Notes under the pieces: generated by a model
Told to the model about the DNA's origin: nothing
Databases searched by the model: none
What the model saw: the letters and a program-made list of their open reading frames with translations, nothing else
In this document: positions 9,133 through 18,645 of the stretch, one piece after another
Layout: every line of letters begins with the position of its first letter
Position numbering within the stretch: the first letter of the stretch is position 1
Assembly (NCBI GenBank): GCA_017442865.1
Contig: JAFRXK010000005.1
Location: 1-54,995 of the forward strand
DNA: 54,995 bases
Reading direction: 5' to 3'
From: Lachnospiraceae bacterium
GTDB lineage: Bacteria; Bacillota; Clostridia; Lachnospirales; Lachnospiraceae
Made by a program: the position numbers and the translations under genes

Positions 9133-9939
9133 ATGAAAAAGAATACATTCATAAAGTATTTATGTTCAAGCTTTGGAATCGTCATACTGGTTGCATGTGC
9201 TTTATATATGCCAAAAATATATAATGACAGGCAGGATGCAAAAAACTTCAATAAAGTACATACCTATGAACAGGATGATATATCATTATTCGAAAAGAAG
9301 AATATAAGTGCTTATGACAAAATAAAGGATTTAATAAAGATAAAGGAAAAACTTCAAGAGGAAGATTCAAATATTTATATAACTGAGCTTAATGAGGACG
9401 TTGATAAGGAATATCTTTTGGAGCGTATAATTGAAGAAGTAAAAAGAGCAGCAGATTACGGGATTATTCCGGATATAATTGAAAACTATGATATTTCGTC
9501 AGGTGATTTCAGCTTTCAATGCATGGAAATGGGGATTTATCTTATGGATTCAGTAAGACTAAGATATTGGAGCGTGGAATTTACTGATGAGAAAAATGAT
9601 TATAATTTTAAATTTGATGTTGATTATGATACATATATGATTTACCGAGCTGATTTGCTCTGCCCTGAAGCCAAAGAGTGGGCACATATTAAGTATATTA
9701 AGGGAGATTATAATTATTATGAATTAAAAAACGCTTATATGCAGTATTACATGGCGTATGATGCGGATATAAAAGATGAAGATAAACAGCACATAATTAA
9801 TTTAAGATATGATGATGATTATATATCTGTTATTGAAGGCGTATTATACGATGATACGAATGCATATGGAATAACAATAAATTTATTCCCGCGAGCAACG
9901 AGCCAAGCGGACGAGCTTGCTCGTCCATTTGGCGACTGA
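9133..9939 (+). CDS. Hypothetical membrane-anchored protein with repeat-derived C-terminus
   Basis: I do not recognise a family. The N-terminus has a short basic head and a hydrophobic span (GIVILVACALYM, about residues 14-26) consistent with a signal anchor; VACAL could be a weak lipobox. The remainder is acidic and soluble-looking, with a FKFDVDYDTYMIYRADL segment resembling the sensor-associated exported proteins found next to clostridial two-component systems. A GTG at 9118 is also open; neither start has a well-spaced site. The last ~16 residues (from about PRATSQADE) are encoded by a dispersed DNA repeat, so the native stop was probably lost and replaced by one in the repeat. Follows the histidine kinase by 62 bases. 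Confidence 0.6.
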   Translation: MKKNTFIKYLCSSFGIVILVACALYMPKIYNDRQDAKNFNKVHTYEQDDISLFEKKNISAYDKIKDLIKIKEKLQEEDSNIYITELNEDVDKEYLLERIIEEVKRAADYGIIPDIIENYDISSGDFSFQCMEMGIYLMDSVRLRYWSVEFTDEKNDYNFKFDVDYDTYMIYRADLLCPEAKEWAHIKYIKGDYNYYELKNAYMQYYMAYDADIKDEDKQHIINLRYDDDYISVIEGVLYDDTNAYGITINLFPRATSQADELARPFGD

Positions 9940-10080
9940 CGCGAGGGGCGATAGCTGCCAGTGGCAGCTGTTCATCGCCGACCGTAGTGGAACGTAGACC
10001 GAATACCTCGCCCCTTTGGGGCGCACAAATTAAAAACAAGCTAGGGAATGCCACGTAGCTTGCTGCGGGGTATTTGACTT
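9889..10080 (+). repeat. Dispersed structured repeat, full-length copy (~190 bp)
   Basis: GC-rich block in AT-rich surroundings, rich in inverted repeats: GGACGAGC/GCTCGTCC (near 9910-9930), AGCTGCCA/TGGCAGCT inside a GGCGAT...ATCGCC stem (near 9948-9980), and CGAGGGGCG/CGCCCC. Its two ends (CGAGCAACGAGCCAAGCGG and GCTGCGGGGTATTTGACT) recur together, without the middle, at 35272-35320. It looks like a non-autonomous palindromic repeat family rather than a gene. It overlaps the end of the upstream coding frame. Confidence 0.75.
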
Positions 10081-10199
10081 ACATGATGCAAAAATGATAC
10101 ACTTATGTTTGAAAAGAGATACAAATCCGGACTATAATATGTGCGTAAGGAGTGGAGAACAGTCTAAATATTAAAAAATTAGATGAGGAGGATGTATAG

Positions 10200-10856
10200 A
10201 TGAAAAGGACTGTTATTATAACGATTATTATAGTGATACTTATAGGTGTGCAGGGTTGTTCGACAGATAAAAAAACAGATTATCACTCTCAAATAAATGA
10301 ATATATTAAACAGAATGACAGCATCGGAGCGGAGTTCCCAAGGTTTTATCATATCGGTGATAAGTATGCGGTAGCAGCATCATATTTTGGAATGTTTATA
10401 TTTGATACAGAAATTGCAGAGGCAGATGCATACGTCGACTTAAAGCAATATGATTGCAATTATTTTCAGGGAGATAAAAAGACCATAATTAAAGTGGATA
10501 ATGAGGAGAAAAAGCTCTATTTTTATAACACTGAAAATGACGAAATAAATGGACAAATTTATGTTTTGGATTTGAACAGCAAGGAGATTTATAAGGCAGG
10601 GATTGATGCGAGAAACGCTGAGTATTATGAAGGATTTACTGAAGAGCAGGACTTCCTTGCTGTGCTGGATGATGCAGGCGAAAGCATTAAGTCTGCTCTC
10701 AACCAATATATTACTTTGGAAAAAGGCTGCGTGTATAGACATGATAATATGATTATATTTGCTGTTGCTGATGAGTGGAGAATAAGCAATTTAAAATTTG
10801 TTTTTTTGAATACCGATACCGGCGAGGTAAAAGAGCTGCCAATAATGGCGAGGTAA
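10200..10856 (+). CDS. Small lipoprotein, paralogue of the genes at 45154 and 47739
   Basis: Signal peptide with lipobox (IGVQGC, Cys about residue 20), then a ~200-residue exported domain of unknown function. It shares long identities with the protein at 47739-48404: NDSIGAEFP, KYAVAASYFG, YDCNYFQGD, LYFYNTEND and DEWRISNLK. A third, broken copy is at 45154-45370, which lies in the agr island, so this family is probably linked to that system or to envelope sensing. GAGGAGG site 8 bases before the ATG. 218 residues, complete. Confidence 0.72.
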   Translation: MKRTVIITIIIVILIGVQGCSTDKKTDYHSQINEYIKQNDSIGAEFPRFYHIGDKYAVAASYFGMFIFDTEIAEADAYVDLKQYDCNYFQGDKKTIIKVDNEEKKLYFYNTENDEINGQIYVLDLNSKEIYKAGIDARNAEYYEGFTEEQDFLAVLDDAGESIKSALNQYITLEKGCVYRHDNMIIFAVADEWRISNLKFVFLNTDTGEVKELPIMAR

Positions 10857-10946
10857 TTATCCTGAGTAAATTGATAAAATGACAGTTTGTTGACGAATAT
10901 TAAGTTGTTGTGATAAAATAAAAACAAAAAGAAAGAAGGGAGCAGA

Positions 10947-11126
10947 ATGGCAGGTATACTGGAAATAGCAAAAGAAAATGATACTATGAGATGTAATTCT
11001 GATGCTGAGGCTATTCAGGTTTTATATTCTGAATTAGAAAAGGGTATTCAGAGCATGAAGAACGAAAAATTATATACGATTGAAGAAGCATGGGAGGAGA
11101 TTGAAAAATATAGTGAGAGTGAATAA
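10947..11126 (+). CDS. Short antitoxin-like protein of a ParE-type toxin-antitoxin pair
   Basis: A 59-codon frame (M-A-G-I-L-E-I-A..., ending EKYSESE) with a GAAGGGAG site 6 bases before the ATG. It is acidic and helical-looking, and the C-terminal half (LYTIEEAWEEIEKY) resembles toxin-binding tails of small antitoxins. No clear DNA-binding fold can be named. The toxin gene starts inside its last codons, the typical translational coupling. The identification rests mainly on the neighbour. Confidence 0.7.
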   Translation: MAGILEIAKENDTMRCNSDAEAIQVLYSELEKGIQSMKNEKLYTIEEAWEEIEKYSESE

Positions 11127-11457
11127 ACAAATAAAGTATAAAGTTGTTATTTCAAAAATGGCTTTAGACGATATCAAGTCAATAAAAAAATATATTATTG
11201 ATAAATTTAAGTACAAAGAATATGCTGATAATGTTTTAAGAAAAATAAAAAGAGTAATCAAATCCTTAGAGTATTTTCCGTTGGGTTACAATAAAACTGG
11301 ATATATTGTTGATAATTTGGATGTTTTTTTTAAGCCATATGAAACATACATGATATTCTATGTTGTAAATAATAATTCTGTTATTGTCATCAGAGTATTA
11401 AAAGATAATATGGACTGGCAATCAATTCTAAAGAAAATGAACAGAATAAATAATTAA
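11113..11457 (+). CDS. RelE/ParE superfamily toxin
   Basis: About 114 residues with the family pattern: YKVVISKMALDDIKSIKKYI at the front, a central LEYFPLGY loop, and strands YMIFYVVNNNSVIVIRVL followed by a short helix. Members poison DNA gyrase or cleave mRNA on ribosomes; which one applies here cannot be told. The start is uncertain: GTG at 11113, GTG at 11119 and TTG at 11101 are all in frame behind a GGGAGGAGA site at 11092-11100. Overlaps the antitoxin gene at any of them. Confidence 0.8.
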   Translation: MRVNKQIKYKVVISKMALDDIKSIKKYIIDKFKYKEYADNVLRKIKRVIKSLEYFPLGYNKTGYIVDNLDVFFKPYETYMIFYVVNNNSVIVIRVLKDNMDWQSILKKMNRINN

Positions 11458-11739
11458 TCTAAAATATAATTCAAAATGTACGAAAATCTTTTTTTCAATG
11501 ATTTAAATCCAAAGTTGTTATATAAATAAAAAATTCGATTACAATATATTTTTGCTTTTTAATAAGAACTCTTGACTGTAAACCTTGTTTGTAGCTTGTT
11601 TTTGGTGTATAAATAATACATCCGGAAGGCTTAGTGATGACAACTAAAGAAGTCGAAAGCGGACCAGGTATTTGATTGCTTAACTGATGCTGTCTGCGAA
11701 GCAATCTGTAAGTAAATTAATTGCCAAAAAGGAGAAGAC

Positions 11740-12222
11740 ATGAATATACGACGAGCAGAAATTAAAGATATGGACGGTATTAATAACTTGCTTTCGCAGG
11801 TTTTAGAGGTGCATCACAAGGGTCGTCCTGATTTGTTCAAGGGCAACACCAAGAAATATACAGATGACGAGCTGAAGATTATTATCGCAGATGCTGACAG
11901 ACCGATTTTTGTCGGTGTGGACGAAGATGATAATGTGCTGGGTTATGCGTTTTGCGTGCTGCAGCGCCATCCGGATGACAACATCCTTACCGATATTAAG
12001 ACATTATATATTGACGATTTGTGTGTTGATGAAAATGCGCGTGGCAGACATGTTGGAAAGCAGATTTACGAATATGTCGTAAATTATGCGAGACAAATCG
12101 GCTGCTACAACATCACCTTAAATGTGTGGAGCTGCAACCCGGGCGCGATGAAGTTCTACGAGACCTGCGGGCTGGTGCCGTACAAGGTCGGGATGGAGTT
12201 TATATTACAACAAATAATGTAA
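11740..12222 (+). CDS. GNAT family N-acetyltransferase
   Basis: 160-residue acetyl-CoA-dependent transferase. The core motif A is visible as IDDLCVDENARGRHVGKQIYEYV (about residues 90-112), the RGRHVGK loop binding the coenzyme pyrophosphate, followed by LNVWSCNPGAMKFYETCGL (motif B). The substrate cannot be predicted; this type is widespread in Firmicutes. AAAGGAGAAG site 7 bases before the ATG. It is a single-gene unit; the 280 bases upstream carry no convincing gene. Confidence 0.88.
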   Translation: MNIRRAEIKDMDGINNLLSQVLEVHHKGRPDLFKGNTKKYTDDELKIIIADADRPIFVGVDEDDNVLGYAFCVLQRHPDDNILTDIKTLYIDDLCVDENARGRHVGKQIYEYVVNYARQIGCYNITLNVWSCNPGAMKFYETCGLVPYKVGMEFILQQIM

Positions 12223-12305
12223 ATATATGTCTGGCGAATGACTTCAGGATTGAATTCATGAGGATATACATTTACAAATTAAGGGCGTAAAACGGTGCGA
12301 CGGGT

Positions 12306-14129
12306 TTACGGCAGACTTTCATTAAGGCACAGCGCACCATACCCGCTACGCTCATTCGGATAATCTGATGTTAATGCAAAAGGTCTGGCTCCTTTGTGGA
12401 GATAGGCCTTTATTTTGTCGCCGTAAAGGTACGGGTCATTGCCGTCAATTATTCCCCACTGCATCATGAGGGCAATGCTTCCGCTGACAAAAGGCGTGGC
12501 AAAGGAGGTGCCGCTGACCTCCTGATAGCTTCCGTTTGGGGCACAGGCGGTTATTGAAACACCGGGCGCGGCAATGTCGGGTTTGGCGAAGCCATATCTT
12601 GTGAAGCCGCGCCCGGAGAAGTCCGCATAGGTAAAATTGTTTGAATTGTATGCGGCAACCGTTACGGCATCTGATGCGGTGGAGGGAATAGTAAGGGTGG
12701 TATATGGTGACGGACTTAAAAATCTGGTTGAGTTATTTAGGGTGACGGCTGAAGGCATCCACATGTCGATTCTGCCGTTTACTATATTTACTGGCGTTAT
12801 AACGAAGCGGTAAATGCCGCTTTCAATAAAGGTGTTGTCAGGTATAAAATCCAGAAATATTTCCTGAGACGTGCTGTAGGGCGCAGGCATCCCGTAATAT
12901 ACCATTATGGAGAAGTCGGACAGGGTGTATCTGATGGCGGTGCTTTGTGGAATAAACGGGCCGAGCCTTACGCCGGAGGGAGTATAGAGCGAAATGGATA
13001 CATCGTCTACGAATGCCTTCCAGATTTGAATGTTTAAAGACGGCTGAAAGGCTCCGACTGAAAATTCCACCTCGTAGGCTTCCAAAGGATTTGCCGAAAG
13101 CTCAACCTGTGCGTGGGTGGCACTGCTTCCTTCATTGCCTGTGCCGACAACGATGCAGCTTCTGCCAAGCCCCGAAATATCATCAATATATCTTTCAAGA
13201 AGTGTTGTTCCGTCATGACCGCCATAATTATTTCCAAAGCTTAAGTTTACAACCATCGGCTGATTGCGGTTTAATGCAATGTTATAGCAGTAGTTAATTG
13301 CCTGCATCAGCTCTGAGGTACGCGGAAATGAATTAGCACCGGAAAAACCGAGCTTTACCGCGATAATCCGGCTTTCAAAGGCCACGCCTGTGAATCTGCC
13401 ATTTGAGGAGCTTCCGTTTCCGGCGGCAATTCCGGCAACAGCGGTACCGTGCGCCTCCACATCCGGAGACGGCATGCTGTAGGAAGTGCGTCCGCCTGCG
13501 TTACTGTCAGGCGGCATAATTTCAGCGACAGTGCTTCTATCTGCTTCTCTGTCTTGGGATAAAGCTGTATTAGCAGGATTGAAAGCATCATCAGCACTTA
13601 GGATTTCATTCAATTCTTCCTCTGTAAATTCTGTGCCGGTATTGTAGCCGGCAGGAGGTCTGCCGGAAACGGTCTGGTCCCAGTAGCTTATTATTCTTGT
13701 TGTCCCATCAGCATTTCTGAAATCCCTGTGAAAAAAATCAATGCCTGAATCTATGATTGCGATGAGAATGCCACGTCCGCTTAATCCCGGATAGCGTATA
13801 TACGCTGAGGTAATACAGGAGGCGGTTTTTGCAAAATAGTCCGCAAAATAAAGCCTTTTGGGCTTCTCGACATATTCTATTTCGGGAAGGGCGGCAAAGG
13901 CGTCTATCAGAAATTCTTTAATTGTTACGATGGCGTACTGATTGTAGAGTGTAACAATTTCTATTCCGGCGTCCGAATATTTTAATATGTCACCGTTATA
14001 TTTTACGATAAGTGTCCAGGTGTTGCTGCCCGGGGCATAGCCTGTATTAAGGGAAGATGATTTAACACGCTGTTCGTCGGACATATCAAGTGCAAGATTA
14101 AGCTGGTTTTCGATTTTCTGGTCATCCAT
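12306..14129 (-). CDS. S8 family subtilisin-like serine protease, Csp-like
   Basis: Subtilase related to the clostridial Csp germination protease group. The catalytic triad is complete: Asp in AIIDSGIDF, His in EAHGTAVAGIAAG, Ser in VSGTSFATPF, and the oxyanion Asn region VGTGNEGSS. No signal peptide is visible, and the ~60 N-terminal residues plus jelly-roll-like insert between His and Ser match the Csp-like architecture. The open frame extends to 14201, but the ATG at 14129 (MDDQKIENQ) has a GGAGTC site 8 bases ahead. 607 residues. Relatives occur in several copies in Lachnospiraceae, including non-sporulating ones, so a role in germination is not assured. Confidence 0.88.
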   Translation of the reverse strand: MDDQKIENQLNLALDMSDEQRVKSSSLNTGYAPGSNTWTLIVKYNGDILKYSDAGIEIVTLYNQYAIVTIKEFLIDAFAALPEIEYVEKPKRLYFADYFAKTASCITSAYIRYPGLSGRGILIAIIDSGIDFFHRDFRNADGTTRIISYWDQTVSGRPPAGYNTGTEFTEEELNEILSADDAFNPANTALSQDREADRSTVAEIMPPDSNAGGRTSYSMPSPDVEAHGTAVAGIAAGNGSSSNGRFTGVAFESRIIAVKLGFSGANSFPRTSELMQAINYCYNIALNRNQPMVVNLSFGNNYGGHDGTTLLERYIDDISGLGRSCIVVGTGNEGSSATHAQVELSANPLEAYEVEFSVGAFQPSLNIQIWKAFVDDVSISLYTPSGVRLGPFIPQSTAIRYTLSDFSIMVYYGMPAPYSTSQEIFLDFIPDNTFIESGIYRFVITPVNIVNGRIDMWMPSAVTLNNSTRFLSPSPYTTLTIPSTASDAVTVAAYNSNNFTYADFSGRGFTRYGFAKPDIAAPGVSITACAPNGSYQEVSGTSFATPFVSGSIALMMQWGIIDGNDPYLYGDKIKAYLHKGARPFALTSDYPNERSGYGALCLNESLP

Positions 14130-14478
14130 ATAAGACTCCGTTTTGCTTTTTATGAGAAAAATGCGCCATTTGCCTGCCACTGCAGCGTTTTGCAGACGCA
14201 TATATGCACACGTGGGAATGATGACGTATTATGCGTGGCTGCTGCATTATTTTGCAGGCGCATATAAGTCTGCCGCTATATTTAAATGATATGAGCCGTG
14301 AAATGAATTGATACATAAAAGTATTGTAATAAGCATAAATATTAGAATAGGAAAATCAGCGGAAAAGCAAAAAATGAATGACAAGAGATTGCATTTGATA
14401 TACAATAATAATATTAAGGGGGCGTTTGATTTGCACAAATCGACAATCCGGTATATCATGATAAAGGAGGCATATCAG
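14130..14478. other. Divergent intergenic region between subtilase and dGTPase-like gene
   Basis: About 350 bases with no convincing gene. Two similar palindromic blocks, CTGCAgcgttttgcagaCGCATATA near 14180-14205 and CTGCAttattttgcaggCGCATATA near 14243-14268, form a direct repeat of short CTGCA/TGCAG hairpins, possibly regulatory. An open frame from 14308 runs into the downstream gene but lacks a ribosome binding site. Confidence 0.5.
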
Positions 14479-15486
14479 ATGAATATTAGGGAGATGCTTG
14501 AGCAGCAGGAGTATATGATATTAAAACCATATGCCTCGTTTAGTGATAAATCACGGGGAAGAGAGATTTATGAGGAACCATGCGATATGCGTCCGGCGTA
14601 TCAGCGTGACAGGGACAGAATACTGCACTGCAAGTCATTTAGAAGGCTTAAGCATAAGACGCAGGTCTTTCTCGCACCGGCGGGCGACCATTACAGAACC
14701 AGGCTTACACATACGCTTGAGGTATCGCAGATAGCCAGAACGATTGCCAGATCGCTCGGACTCAATCAGGAGCTTACGGAGGCGATTGCACTGGGACACG
14801 ACCTCGGACACACGCCCTTCGGACATGTTGGAGAGGCGGCGCTTAACGAGGTGTGCAGCGATGGCTTTGCACATTATAAGCAGAGCATCAGGGTCGTTGA
14901 GGTGCTTGAAAACAAGGGTGCCGGTCTAAATCTTACATGGGAGGTAAGGGACGGAATATACAATCACCGCACATCCGGCAGTCCATCGACGCTGGAAGGT
15001 AAGATTGTAAGATTATCGGACAAGATAGCCTACATAAGCCATGATGTGGATGACGCGATAAGAGCAGGTATGCTTAATGAAAGCATGCTTCCGTCAGAAA
15101 TTACGGATGTTCTTGGAACTTCGGTAAAGGAGAGGCTTAATAAGCTGGTGCACGATATTATTCTCAACAGCATGGACAAGCCTGAGATATGCATGAGTCC
15201 GGATATAGAAGAGGCGATGATGTCGCTTCGACGTTTTATGTTTGATAATGTGTATTTTAACAAGAAGCCTAAGGAGAATGACGACAAGGCAAAGGACATG
15301 GTCAAGAGGCTTTTTGAGTATTACATTAAGCATATAGACGAGGTTCCTGAGGAGGTATATGCTGTTACGAAAAGCAGGCAGGAGCCGCAGGAGATGGCTG
15401 TGTGCGACTACATTGCGGGCATGACTGACGGCTATGCGGTTTCAAAATTTGAAAATTTATTTATTCCGAAATCGTGGGATATTTAG
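14479..15486 (+). CDS. dGTPase-like HD-domain deoxynucleotide triphosphohydrolase
   Basis: Predicted to hydrolyse dNTPs to deoxynucleosides and triphosphate. HD-domain metal ligands are visible: His in RTRLTHTLEVSQIAR (near residue 75), the HD pair in ALGHDLGHTPFGH (near 100-112), and the later Asp in KIAYISHDVDDAI. RSFRRLKHKTQVF is also a family mark (here SFRRLKHKTQVF). The frame is open from 14308, but the ATG at 14479 follows GGAGG by 8 bases and gives the family N-terminus. 335 residues. It sits upstream of dnaG and sigA, a conserved clostridial order. Confidence 0.92.
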   Translation: MNIREMLEQQEYMILKPYASFSDKSRGREIYEEPCDMRPAYQRDRDRILHCKSFRRLKHKTQVFLAPAGDHYRTRLTHTLEVSQIARTIARSLGLNQELTEAIALGHDLGHTPFGHVGEAALNEVCSDGFAHYKQSIRVVEVLENKGAGLNLTWEVRDGIYNHRTSGSPSTLEGKIVRLSDKIAYISHDVDDAIRAGMLNESMLPSEITDVLGTSVKERLNKLVHDIILNSMDKPEICMSPDIEEAMMSLRRFMFDNVYFNKKPKENDDKAKDMVKRLFEYYIKHIDEVPEEVYAVTKSRQEPQEMAVCDYIAGMTDGYAVSKFENLFIPKSWDI

Positions 15487-15634
15487 TCTGAGAACAAAAA
15501 ATTATAAATGGTGGAACAAAAGTCAAGATGGAAAGCCTCATTAAGATATTTAATCTGAGGGAGAGTAAAAATATATAAAGCGGCGCTTTGTTTCAGAAGG
15601 CGCGAGGTAAGAAAAAACAATAAGGGTGAGAAAA

Positions 15635-17407
15635 TTGTATTATTCAGATGATTTAGTTGAGGAAGTACGTACAGCGAATGATATCGTAGATGTAGTTTCG
15701 GGATATGTGAGGCTTACGAAAAAGGGCAGCACATATTTCGGACTTTGTCCGTTCCATAGTGAAAAGACGCCGTCATTTTCGGTTACGCCGTCAAAGCAGA
15801 TGTATTACTGCTTCGGCTGCGGCGCGGGCGGCAACGCGATAACATTTGTCATGGAATATGAAAATTTAACCTTCAAGGAGGCTATGAAGCTTCTTGCAGA
15901 CAGGGCGGGAATCAAGCTTCCTGAGGAGGAAATGAGCGAGGAGCAAAAGAGAGAGGCCGGCCTTAAGGCGCAGCTTTATGAAATAAACAGGCTTGCGGGA
16001 ACGTATTATTATCATCAGATGAAGCAGGAGCATGGCAGGCGGGCTTATGAATATTTTAAGAAAAGAGAGCTGACGGACGAGACCATCAGAAAGTTCGGAT
16101 TAGGATACTCCAACCCTTATTCAGATGATTTGTATAAGTATTTGAAGGGCAAAAACTACAGCGACGAGGTGCTTAAGGAATCGGGACTGGTTACGATTTC
16201 AGAGCGCGGTGCAAATGATAAGTTCTGGAACAGAGCGATGTTCCCTATTATGGACACAAACAACAGGATAATAGCCTTTGGAGGAAGAGTTCTGGGCGAT
16301 GGCGAGCCTAAGTACCTTAACTCGCCTGAGACGAGGATATTTGATAAGAGCAGGAATCTTTACGGACTGAATTATGCGAAGACCTCAAGAGAAAATTATA
16401 TGCTTTTGTGCGAGGGCTACATGGATGTTATTTCTATGCAGCAGGCAGGATTTACAAATGCGGTGGCGTCGCTTGGAACTGCATTTACCACGCAGCAGGC
16501 TAACCTTCTGAAGAGGTACACAAAGCAGGTGGTGCTTACCTATGACAGCGACAGCGCAGGCACGAAGGCGGCACTTCGTGCGATACCTATTTTAAAGAGC
16601 GCGGGACTGTCTGCGAAGGTATTAAATCTTACGCCGTATAAGGACCCTGATGAATTTATCAAGGCGAGGGGCACAGAGGCGTTCAGGGAGAGAATCATGA
16701 ATGCGTCAAACAGCTTCCTGTTTGAAATCAGGGTGCTTAGCAGAAATTATAACTTAAATGACCCTGAGCAAAAGACCTCGTTTTATCAGGAGACGGCTAA
16801 AAAGCTGCTGGAGTTTTCAGAGGAGCTTGAGCGTGATAATTACACACAGGCTGTATCAAAGGAGTTTGATATACCGTATGAGAGCCTTAAAAAGCTCGTG
16901 AATTACTATGGTGGACAGGCGTTTGTGGTGCAGGCGGTAAGGGACAATGATAATGCAAAGCCTAAGGAAAAGCTTAAAAACACAAAGGATGAGGGCATAA
17001 AAAAGTCACAGAGACTGCTGCTTTCATGGCTTATTGAGGAGGACAGGCTGTACCCTGCGATTAAGGATATTATTTCAGCCGGGGACTTTACTGAGAAGCT
17101 TTACAGTGATGTGGCGGGAAAGCTTTTTACACAGCTTGAGACAGGGAAGCTTAATCCTGCGGGAATACTTAATGATTATATAAATGATGATGAAGAGTAC
17201 AGAGAGGTGGCTGGAATATTTAATACATCAATAGATGAATCGCAAATGAGCAGCACCGATTTTGAAAAAGCAGTTACAGAGACTGTCAGACGTGTAAAAA
17301 AGAACAGTCTTGACTATGCAAGCCGGAATGCAAAAGATATAAAACAGCTTCAAAAAATTATTGGAGAACAGTCTAAGCTTAATACACTGCATATTTCGCT
17401 GCAATAA
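15635..17407 (+). CDS. dnaG: DNA primase DnaG
   Basis: Synthesises RNA primers at the replication fork. The CHC2 zinc finger is at about residues 35-62 (CPFHSEKTPSF ... YYCFGCG), the RNAP-like core at 110-240, and the Toprim domain at about 255-335 (LLCEGYMDVI, and YDSDSAGTKA with the metal-binding DxD). A C-terminal DnaB-interaction region follows. Relatives begin with MYYxxxLVEEVR, which points to the TTG at 15635, 4 bases after GGGTGAG; the GTG at 15626 is embedded in that same site. 590 residues from TTG. Confidence 0.96.
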   Translation: MYYSDDLVEEVRTANDIVDVVSGYVRLTKKGSTYFGLCPFHSEKTPSFSVTPSKQMYYCFGCGAGGNAITFVMEYENLTFKEAMKLLADRAGIKLPEEEMSEEQKREAGLKAQLYEINRLAGTYYYHQMKQEHGRRAYEYFKKRELTDETIRKFGLGYSNPYSDDLYKYLKGKNYSDEVLKESGLVTISERGANDKFWNRAMFPIMDTNNRIIAFGGRVLGDGEPKYLNSPETRIFDKSRNLYGLNYAKTSRENYMLLCEGYMDVISMQQAGFTNAVASLGTAFTTQQANLLKRYTKQVVLTYDSDSAGTKAALRAIPILKSAGLSAKVLNLTPYKDPDEFIKARGTEAFRERIMNASNSFLFEIRVLSRNYNLNDPEQKTSFYQETAKKLLEFSEELERDNYTQAVSKEFDIPYESLKKLVNYYGGQAFVVQAVRDNDNAKPKEKLKNTKDEGIKKSQRLLLSWLIEEDRLYPAIKDIISAGDFTEKLYSDVAGKLFTQLETGKLNPAGILNDYINDDEEYREVAGIFNTSIDESQMSSTDFEKAVTETVRRVKKNSLDYASRNAKDIKQLQKIIGEQSKLNTLHISLQ

Positions 17408-17443
17408 GGTTAGACTATATATTATAGCTTTTAGCATGGAAGG

Positions 17444-18544
17444 ATGGATCTGGGTATGTATAGCAGTATGGAACAGCTTGATTTAAAGCTTAATAAGTTA
17501 CTTGAGCTTGCGGGACAAAAGAAAAATGAACTGGATTATCAGGATATACTTGATATATTGGGCGATGACGCCGCTGATGAAAAATGTCTTGACAGGACTC
17601 TGGAGTTTATTGAGAAGCAGCAGATTACTGTTGTTAATACATTTCCGGATGAGCTTGAAGATGCCGGGGGCGAAATAAAGGATGATTTGTATGATTTAAA
17701 CCTTGCGGCGGGGATTGATATTGACGACCCTGTGAGAATGTATCTTAAGGAAATCGGCAAAATACCGCTTCTTAGCGCGCAGGAAGAAAGGATGCTTGCG
17801 AAGAGAAGCTTTGAGGGTGACGAAGCAGCCGGACAGAGGCTTGCGGAGGCGAATCTGAGGCTGGTGGTAAGTATCGCAAAAAAATATTCGGGCAGAGGTA
17901 TGCAGCTTCTGGATCTGATTCAGGAGGGCAATCTGGGACTTATCAGGGCGGTAGAAAAATTTGATTACCGCAAGGGATATAAATTCAGCACCTACGCTAC
18001 ATGGTGGATAAGACAGTCAATCAGCAGGGCGATTGCCGACCAGGCAAGGACAATCAGAATACCTGTCCATATGGTGGAGACCATAAATAAGCTTATCAGA
18101 ACCTCCAGACAGATGATGCAGGAGCTTGGCAGGGAGCCTACAAGCGAGGAGCTTGGCAAAAGACTTAATATGCCGGCGGCAAGAGTTGAGGAAATTATGA
18201 AGATTTCCATGGAGCCGGTGTCGCTTGAAACGCCTATCGGCGAGGAATATGACAGCCATTTAGGCGATTTTATCGAGGATGAGAATGTTCCTGTGCCTTC
18301 AGATGCCGCTGCATACGCTTTATTGCGTTCGGAACTTGGACATGTTCTGGATTCGCTTACGGACAGAGAGAGAATGGTGCTGAGGTTAAGATTCGGACTT
18401 GACGACGGCAAGGCGATGACGCTTGAGGAAGTGGGCAGAAGGTTCAATGTTACCAGAGAAAGAATAAGGCAGATTGAATCAAAGGCATTAAGAAAGCTTC
18501 GCCATCCGTCAAGGAGCAGAAAGCTGCGTGATTTCTTAGAGTAA
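17444..18544 (+). CDS. rpoD: Primary sigma factor RpoD/SigA
   Basis: Housekeeping sigma-70. Region 1.2 ([21 protein letters not shown], from about 90), region 2 with the core-binding and -10 melting part ([51 protein letters not shown]), region 3 and region 4 ([38 protein letters not shown]) are all intact. 366 residues; region 1.1 is short, as in Gram-positives. The exact start is uncertain: GGAAGG abuts the ATG at 17444, and ATG at 17456 is an alternative. Co-oriented with dnaG, as usual. Confidence 0.97.
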   Translation: MDLGMYSSMEQLDLKLNKLLELAGQKKNELDYQDILDILGDDAADEKCLDRTLEFIEKQQITVVNTFPDELEDAGGEIKDDLYDLNLAAGIDIDDPVRMYLKEIGKIPLLSAQEERMLAKRSFEGDEAAGQRLAEANLRLVVSIAKKYSGRGMQLLDLIQEGNLGLIRAVEKFDYRKGYKFSTYATWWIRQSISRAIADQARTIRIPVHMVETINKLIRTSRQMMQELGREPTSEELGKRLNMPAARVEEIMKISMEPVSLETPIGEEYDSHLGDFIEDENVPVPSDAAAYALLRSELGHVLDSLTDRERMVLRLRFGLDDGKAMTLEEVGRRFNVTRERIRQIESKALRKLRHPSRSRKLRDFLE

Positions 18545-18645
18545 ACCGGTGTAATACACAGGACCATGCATTTTTTGAACATGCGCAGCGTGCCTTACTA
18601 TTAGGAAATCAGCCCAAGCAAAAAAATGATATTACAGGAGAGAAT

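Noticed and set aside
11495..11704. A 69-residue minus-strand open frame in the 281-base gap before the GNAT gene
   Set aside because: No ribosome binding site and no family resemblance; the region is AT-rich and probably non-coding.
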